10,863 nucleotides of DNA. It comes from Oscillospiraceae bacterium. Lineage in GTDB: Bacteria; Bacillota; Clostridia; Oscillospirales; Ruminococcaceae. Positions 6,565 through 10,863 of this stretch are shown piece by piece (position 1 is the stretch's first letter; each line of letters starts with the position of its first letter). A program made the position numbers and the translations under genes. The stretch is taken from NCBI GenBank assembly GCA_029005335.1, contig JAQXFT010000120.1:1-10863 (forward strand), written 5' to 3'. Under the pieces are notes generated by a model, which made no database searches, was not told where the DNA came from, and worked only from the letters and a program-made list of their open reading frames with translations.

Positions 6565-8046
6565 GTGAATAATGAGAATACAATAGACTTGAGGGATTTG
6601 TTAAGACTGTTTTTGTCAAAAATATGGATAATTATAGCTGTAACTTTGTGCGGAGGAATTATATCATTCTGCATTTCTAAGTTTGTATTACCTATGAATT
6701 ATTCTTCACATATTTCTATGTATGTACAGAGTTATACTAATATATCGGAGAATCCGGCGGATAATCAGAACGATATCAGCAATTCAAAAAAACTTATAAA
6801 TACTTATATTCAGGTTCTGAAAGATGATGCTGTCATGCGTGCTGTATCTGAAAAACTGGAAGAACAGTATGATGACCAGATATTAAAACAGAATTTTTCC
6901 TTGAATAATGGTTGTATTACGCCTGATTCTCTGCGTAGCTGTATCAGTATTTCTTCTGTGACGGATACCAGTGCCTTGAAGGTGATAACAACTGCAAAAA
7001 ATCCGGAGGTTGCTGCATCAATCTGTAATAATCTGGCTGCAGTTGCAGAGAAGTATATTCAGGAGGCTGTAGGCATTGGTTCTATCAGCACTATTGATAA
7101 GGCAAAGGTTTACCGGAATCCGGTTGCACCGAATATCCCTAAAAATACACTTATGGGTATGACAGCAGGTTTTATGCTGATTCTTATGATTATTTTTTTA
7201 ATCGATTTCTTCGATAATTCGATTAAGGATACTGAGGTGCTGACAAAAAAGTATAATAAGGCGATTCTCGGAGAAATTCAGCATTTCGTAGCAGACAAAA
7301 GGAAACCGGATTCCAGAAAGTCCGGTGATTATGAACATATCAGATTAACGGATAAGGATTTGCCTTTTTATATTGTAGAAAGCTATAAGTCTATTCGCAC
7401 CAATATTGCTTTTGCACTCTCAACATCTGAAAGGAAAATTCTTGCAGTTTCTTCAGCAAACGCCAGAGAAGGTAAATCTACAACATCTGCCAATATTGCG
7501 ATTGCATCGGCACAGGGCGGTAACAAGGTACTCCTTATTGATGCGGATATGCGTAAGGCAGTTTTGCATAAGATTTTTGGTTTGCAAAATAAAAATGGGC
7601 TGTCTTCTGTAATCAGCAGGATGGACAATCTGGAAGAATGTATTAAAAAGAATGTAATGGAAAATTTGGATGTTCTTACATCAGGCCCCATTCCACCCAA
7701 TCCATCTGAACTTCTCGCTTCTGAGTATATGTCAGAAATTTTGAATCAGCTGTCAGAACAGTATACACTGATTGTCATTGATACACCTCCGGTTAATGTT
7801 GTAACAGATGCTATGGAGCTTGCAAAGTCTGTTTCTGATATTATCATAGTTTTACGCTGTGGAAGAACTACAACTAATGATATTGATGAAATAATGAATA
7901 AAATTAAATTTGCACATATGAATATGCTTGGCTTTGTTGTGAATGACGGCAAAACAAAGCGTAATGGAAAATATGGTTATAAGTCCGGCTATGGTTATGG
8001 ATACGGCACAAACTCAGAATCTGAATTCAAATCCAAAGAATGGTGA
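6565..8046 (+). CDS. BY-kinase 2: Wzz-type co-polymerase fused to CpsD-like tyrosine kinase
   Basis: This is a close paralogue of the kinase at 2994, alignable end to end, with the same proposed role in polysaccharide chain-length control and export. It has TM1 at ~19-42, a Wzz domain at ~43-195, TM2 at ~197-214, and a kinase domain at ~270-460. The kinase carries ESYKSIR (272-278), Walker A ANAREGKST (Lys304), Walker A' LLIDADMR (Asp326, Asp328) and Walker B IVIDTPP (Asp406). The tail has five tyrosines (470, 472, 476, 478, 480), mostly in Gly-Tyr repeats, unlike the Lys/Asp-spaced cluster of kinase 1. The linker before the kinase domain (~241-260) is several residues longer and rich in Lys/Arg. 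It starts at GTG 6565 with AGGA 9 nt upstream (6552-6555). It is followed after only 6 bp by its likely phosphatase. Confidence 0.93.
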   Translation: MNNENTIDLRDLLRLFLSKIWIIIAVTLCGGIISFCISKFVLPMNYSSHISMYVQSYTNISENPADNQNDISNSKKLINTYIQVLKDDAVMRAVSEKLEEQYDDQILKQNFSLNNGCITPDSLRSCISISSVTDTSALKVITTAKNPEVAASICNNLAAVAEKYIQEAVGIGSISTIDKAKVYRNPVAPNIPKNTLMGMTAGFMLILMIIFLIDFFDNSIKDTEVLTKKYNKAILGEIQHFVADKRKPDSRKSGDYEHIRLTDKDLPFYIVESYKSIRTNIAFALSTSERKILAVSSANAREGKSTTSANIAIASAQGGNKVLLIDADMRKAVLHKIFGLQNKNGLSSVISRMDNLEECIKKNVMENLDVLTSGPIPPNPSELLASEYMSEILNQLSEQYTLIVIDTPPVNVVTDAMELAKSVSDIIIVLRCGRTTTNDIDEIMNKIKFAHMNMLGFVVNDGKTKRNGKYGYKSGYGYGYGTNSESEFKSKEW

Positions 8047-8052
8047 TATATT

Positions 8053-8727
8053 ATGATTACAGATTATCATACACACGTGCTTCCCGGCATAGATGATGGT
8101 GCCTGCAATAAAGATATGTCATTGAAAATGCTTCAGCTTCTGAAAATGCAGGGCGTGAATCAGGTGATAGCAACACCTCATTTTTATGCTCACAGAGAAA
8201 GTTCTGTAGAATGTTTTCTGAAAAAGCGTCAGCAGTCTCTGGAACAGATTGAGAAAATTTCTCCTCTGCCAGTTTTGACTGGTGCAGAGATTTATATTGA
8301 ACACGGTATTTCTGAAATGCAGGGACTGGAAAAACTTGCAATTCAAGGAACAAATCTGATTCTTCTGGAATTACCTTACATGAAATATGAAAAATGGATT
8401 AGTGAGGAAATATACAATATTTCTGCTGAATATGGTTTAAAAGTTATTCTGGCACACATACACCGATATATTGAGTATTACAGCAATGAACAGATGAAAC
8501 AGATTCTGTATACAGATGCGGTTTTTCAGATTAATAATGAAGCATTTGAAAGTTTATCCAAAAGAAGCTTTGTGAAATCATTGATAAAACAGAATAAGCC
8601 CGTTGTATTTGGTTCTGATTGCCATAATGTCACAGAACGCAAGCCGAATTGGAAACTGATAAAGAGAAAATGCAATCCGGATATATTGGAAAATGCCAGT
8701 AGAATCCTGAAAAAATATGAGAAATAA
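8053..8727 (+). CDS. PHP-family protein-tyrosine phosphatase (CpsB/YwqE type)
   Basis: This metal-dependent cytoplasmic phosphatase is expected to remove phosphate from the tyrosine clusters of the adjacent BY-kinases, resetting the polymerisation cycle. At 224 aa it is slightly short of the usual ~240-255. All PHP metal-binding motifs are visible: DYHTHVLPGIDDG (His6, His8, Asp14), ATPHF (His43), GAEIY (Glu79), LAHIHRY (His135, His137) and GSDCHN (Asp189, His191). It starts 6 bp after the kinase stop. The only Shine-Dalgarno-like sequence is GGTGA (8042-8046), which overlaps that stop, so translation is probably coupled to BY-kinase 2. It is the only phosphatase for two kinases in the window. 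Confidence 0.94.
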   Translation: MITDYHTHVLPGIDDGACNKDMSLKMLQLLKMQGVNQVIATPHFYAHRESSVECFLKKRQQSLEQIEKISPLPVLTGAEIYIEHGISEMQGLEKLAIQGTNLILLELPYMKYEKWISEEIYNISAEYGLKVILAHIHRYIEYYSNEQMKQILYTDAVFQINNEAFESLSKRSFVKSLIKQNKPVVFGSDCHNVTERKPNWKLIKRKCNPDILENASRILKKYEK

Positions 8728-8766
8728 TGGGTATCTGAACGATTATAACCTTTTTTTCCTCATAAA

Positions 8767-8804
8767 AAGCTTTCAGCCAGCGGACATCTGCCGGCTGAAA
8801 GCTT
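8767..8804. terminator. Bidirectional terminator hairpin between convergent genes
   Basis: A perfect 12-bp stem, AAGCTTTCAGCC / GGCTGAAAGCTT, lies between the phosphatase stop and the converging esterase stop. On the - strand it runs directly into a T5 tract (AAGCTTTTTATG), so it is a good terminator for the esterase gene. On the + strand only broken T-runs follow (CTTGCTTTA), making it weaker in that direction. Confidence 0.75.
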
Positions 8805-8825
8805 CTTGCTTTAATATAAAGTTTT

Positions 8826-10538
8826 TCAGGATATCTTAACAAGTGATATATTTGAAAGTGTTACATTATAGGAATCCTTTCCGCCGAGCTGGAAAATTAC
8901 TGATGCTGATGTATCATCTTTATCAGCGGTAAATTCAGCGGAAAAATGACTTTTTTCGGATACTGCATCAAAATTACTGCTGAAATATATTTCACCGTTT
9001 TCGCTCTGAATCTTTAAAGGCAGTTCACCGCCGAATGAAGATGTGCAGTCAAATTCCAGACGATATCCGCCACCCTTTTTCAGACTGATTCCGGCAACGA
9101 CTGCTTCAATAGCATCAGCTGATTTTCCGCCGGTAACCATGTTAATCCAGAAGGATTTATCATATCCCACATAAGAAGCAGCATTTCCGCCCTTATCGGG
9201 GTCAATATTCAGAATATACTCCGAATCAGCAGCCATATCAAGACCTATCTGGTCAGATTCCATTCCCAGAGCCTGACATTTTTTATCGGATAGTACATAA
9301 GCACTTTTCTGCTGAGTTACTGCTGAAGGGTGCCAGTCCGAACCGATTCCGTCAGCCGGATTCTGTACGGCTGATTTATAGCTCATAATCCGCATATCTC
9401 CGGTGGAAGTGCTGTACTGTTCAACGGCATTCTGAACGTATTCGTAAAGGTCATCGCCCATTGTTCCGAGAGTGCATATTATATATGCCTCCGGATTTTT
9501 TTCACGTACAGTTTTCAGGAAGCTGATATATCCATCAATAAATTCCTGTGAACGGGTTTCAGGGTCTTTTGATACATAGCTTGAATCATTCGTGCCGAGG
9601 TTTATAACTACAACATCATGAGTATGAGTGCTGAAATCCCAGCTTTTGCTGTAATCCGGAAGCTTTCCGGTAAGCTCATAGCAATCCGGAATAAGGCTGT
9701 CGGTATTTATATCGCCTGATGAGGTATAGCCTGATATTATTCCGTGACCGCTGTAGGAAACTGCACTGTAATCTGCATTAAGCTTCTGAGCTGTAAGGTA
9801 TGCATAGGATTTCATGAAATTTTCCGTAGTGGTTTTGAATGATTCATAGCTTGAAAGTCCTTCAACACCATATGCACAAGTGATAGAATCTCCGATAAAT
9901 TCGATTGAGAGGGATTTTTCAGGCAGAGGAGATATCGGGACAGCTTTATCTGATGTTACAGAAATATTTTTTACTCCGACTGCACCATTCATAGCCTCTG
10001 AAAGATGGATAATCCTGATTTCTGATGTCCTTGATGTTTCGCCCTCAAACAGAGTCAGAGTTTTTTCGGAAGTACTCATTACAGAATCCTCAATAATTTC
10101 TCCGTCTAAAAGAACGGCATAGCGTGGGCGGTAATCCTCGCTGTTATTAATGGAGCTGTCTCCGGCAAGAGTAACTGTTGCCGATTTTCCTGTCACAGTA
10201 AATTCAACTGCCGAACCGCTCTGGACAAGCCATGCTGTATCGTTATTATACATGGTTCTTCCGGTAAGCTTGACATTCTGATCAGTTGCGGAGTAATCTT
10301 TTGTAATAAATTCTCCGGTATTCAGTATTTTATTTTTTATAGTGCAGATATCAAATACATTCACTATTCCATCGCCGTTTATATCATCATCAGAGGTTAC
10401 ATCAGAAATTCCAAGAATAGCATTGCTGAGATGACGGGCATCATCTGATGTATAGCTTATGACGGCAGATGCTGAACTGCTGAAAGATGACAGAAAAAGA
10501 GGTACGGCAGTAAAAGCGACAATCATTTTTTTTATCAT
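8826..10538 (-). CDS. Secreted dockerin-bearing SGNH esterase, CE2-like acetyl esterase
   Basis: This 570-aa protein is probably exported and docked on a cellulosome to remove acetyl groups from hemicellulose. Signal peptide is ~1-25 (basic MIKK, hydrophobic core, ASA/V cleavage). A dockerin at ~29-73 has one canonical calcium loop, residues 52-63 (Asp52, Asn54, Asp56, Gly57, Asp63), followed by the helix FDICTIKNKIL; the preceding half (DDARHLSNAILG) keeps the helix but lacks a calcium loop. A beta-sandwich region at ~85-200 resembles the CE2 N-terminal domain. The SGNH hydrolase domain at ~210-415 carries GDS (Ser218), SGHG (263-266), LGTND (Asn317) and DWH (Asp401, His403). The C-terminal ~430-570 looks like a beta-rich carbohydrate-binding module. 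AAGGAG (complement of 10547-10552), 8 nt before the ATG, fixes the start. CE2 assignment rests on architecture; substrate is inferred. No clear promoter was found. Confidence 0.88.
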   Translation of the reverse strand: MIKKMIVAFTAVPLFLSSFSSSASAVISYTSDDARHLSNAILGISDVTSDDDINGDGIVNVFDICTIKNKILNTGEFITKDYSATDQNVKLTGRTMYNNDTAWLVQSGSAVEFTVTGKSATVTLAGDSSINNSEDYRPRYAVLLDGEIIEDSVMSTSEKTLTLFEGETSRTSEIRIIHLSEAMNGAVGVKNISVTSDKAVPISPLPEKSLSIEFIGDSITCAYGVEGLSSYESFKTTTENFMKSYAYLTAQKLNADYSAVSYSGHGIISGYTSSGDINTDSLIPDCYELTGKLPDYSKSWDFSTHTHDVVVINLGTNDSSYVSKDPETRSQEFIDGYISFLKTVREKNPEAYIICTLGTMGDDLYEYVQNAVEQYSTSTGDMRIMSYKSAVQNPADGIGSDWHPSAVTQQKSAYVLSDKKCQALGMESDQIGLDMAADSEYILNIDPDKGGNAASYVGYDKSFWINMVTGGKSADAIEAVVAGISLKKGGGYRLEFDCTSSFGGELPLKIQSENGEIYFSSNFDAVSEKSHFSAEFTADKDDTSASVIFQLGGKDSYNVTLSNISLVKIS

Positions 10539-10596
10539 GTTAAGAACTCCTTAATTTAATTCCAGCAGGAGAAAAAATCTGCTTTTTTATCTTAAT

Positions 10597-10635
10597 AAGA
10601 AATCCCGTTTGCTTTTATGGTAAACGGGATTTCTT
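10597..10635. terminator. Perfect 14-bp inverted repeat between the CRISPR array and the esterase gene
   Basis: AAGAAATCCCGTTT (10597-10610) and AAACGGGATTTCTT (10622-10635) pair perfectly around an 11-nt loop. Read on the - strand, the arm ends in TTTCTTATT, a reasonable terminator for a transcript coming leftward out of the CRISPR array. It sits only 4 bp from the outermost repeat. An operator for the divergently placed esterase start is an alternative. Confidence 0.6.
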
Positions 10636-10639
10636 TCTG

Positions 10640-10863
10640 CAAACACCTTGCGGTGAGGGGGGCTGTAAAACCGTGCCCGTTCGGGACACTGCGAAAAAAT
10701 TTATGAAGTTTCAAACACCTTGCGGTGAGGGGGGTCTGTAAAACGAAATCATAACAGCAAAAAGCGAAAGAGTACGCACGCTTCAAACACCTTGCGGTGA
10801 GGGGGGGCTGTAAAACGAATCTGACTATGCCAGGACAGTTTGCTTAGTTTCAAACACCTTGCG
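10640..10863 (-). CRISPR. CRISPR array end: four repeat copies, three spacers, continuing past the right edge
   Basis: Four near-identical copies are seen: 10640-10671 (left end degraded), 10709-10744, 10781-10816 (first base differs) and 10848-10863 (cut by the edge). The full unit is 36 nt, beginning TTTCAAACACC and ending CTGTAAAAC on the + strand. Spacers of about 37, 36 and 31 nt share no sequence. The repeat has a hairpin CACC-TTGC-GGTG, which on the - strand becomes CACC-GCAA-GGTG with a GNRA-type loop, and a G-run of 6, 6 and 7 in copies 1-3. I infer leftward transcription: the - strand repeat ends in GTTTGAAA(C), the leftmost copy is degraded at its outer end as leader-distal repeats often are, and a terminator-like hairpin follows. 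No cas gene, leader or tracrRNA is in view, so the type is undetermined; spacers over 34 nt lean toward class 1. Confidence 0.85.

Noticed and set aside
7462..7490. Walker A of kinase 2 has Arg where kinase 1 has Gly (ANAREGKST)
   Set aside because: It still fits the BY-kinase form A-x4-G-K-S-T; the essential GKST is intact, so it is not a degenerate site.
7383..7700. 105-residue - strand open frame inside BY-kinase 2
   Set aside because: It is antisense to the Walker A/A' region of a clear kinase gene; its composition mirrors the sense codons and nothing supports expression.
2994..8046. The two kinase genes considered as an assembly duplication artefact
   Set aside because: The copies differ throughout in both DNA and protein, have different linkers, tails and promoter spacers, and flank a unique gene; they are true paralogues.
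10561..10590. AGCAG/CTGCT hairpin followed by T-run upstream of the esterase, on the + strand
   Set aside because: The stem is only 5 bp with a 10-nt loop, and no + strand transcript is expected there; too weak to call.
10592..10786. 64-residue open frame on the - strand across the repeats
   Set aside because: It runs through three CRISPR repeat units and the hairpin; the repeated peptide LTARCL is simply the translated repeat. No ribosome binding site supports it.

Overview
The window looks like chromosomal DNA from an anaerobic, fibre-degrading Firmicute of the Ruminococcus group (Oscillospiraceae), perhaps close to R. flavefaciens or R. albus. The evidence is moderately AT-rich DNA, a 'reverse' rubrerythrin typical of clostridia, Gram-positive ribosome binding sites, and a secreted esterase with a dockerin whose NVFDI-type helix is common in ruminococcal cellulosomes. 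Genus is an inference; no rRNA or marker gene is present.

Layout. Bases 1-1893 hold the 3' end of tpiA and complete gpmI, a glycolytic operon. Bases 1970-2515 hold a rubredoxin/rubrerythrin peroxidase preceded by a possible PerR-like operator. Bases 2516-2993 are non-coding: a stem-loop, a strong intrinsic terminator (possibly together a small RNA of about 150 nt), and then a near-consensus promoter whose -35/-10 spacer is almost pure T. Bases 2994-8727 form a surface-polysaccharide control module on the + strand: BY-kinase 1, a membrane UDP-sugar 4,6-dehydratase of the PglF/CapD type, BY-kinase 2 (a close paralogue with its own matching promoter), and a PHP-family tyrosine phosphatase. A hairpin separates this from a convergent gene (8826-10538, - strand) encoding a secreted, dockerin-bearing CE2-like SGNH esterase. 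From 10640 to the right edge there are four copies (the last cut off) of a 36-nt repeat with a G-run, separated by unique 31-37 nt spacers: the end of a CRISPR array whose cas genes are not in the window.

How the genes work together. Each BY-kinase combines a Wzz-like chain-length/co-polymerase domain, an ATPase/kinase domain and a C-terminal tyrosine cluster. The phosphatase would reverse their autophosphorylation. The dehydratase makes a 4-keto-6-deoxy nucleotide sugar and belongs to an enzyme class that BY-kinases can phosphorylate elsewhere. The block therefore reads as a regulatory and precursor-supply cassette for capsule or exopolysaccharide, but it contains no glycosyltransferase, flippase or polymerase.

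Most worth a second look: the CRISPR array with an unusual G-run repeat, the homopolymeric promoter spacer (a possible phase-variation site), the doubled kinase arrangement, and the candidate small RNA after the rubrerythrin gene. I did not find a clearly new multi-gene system.
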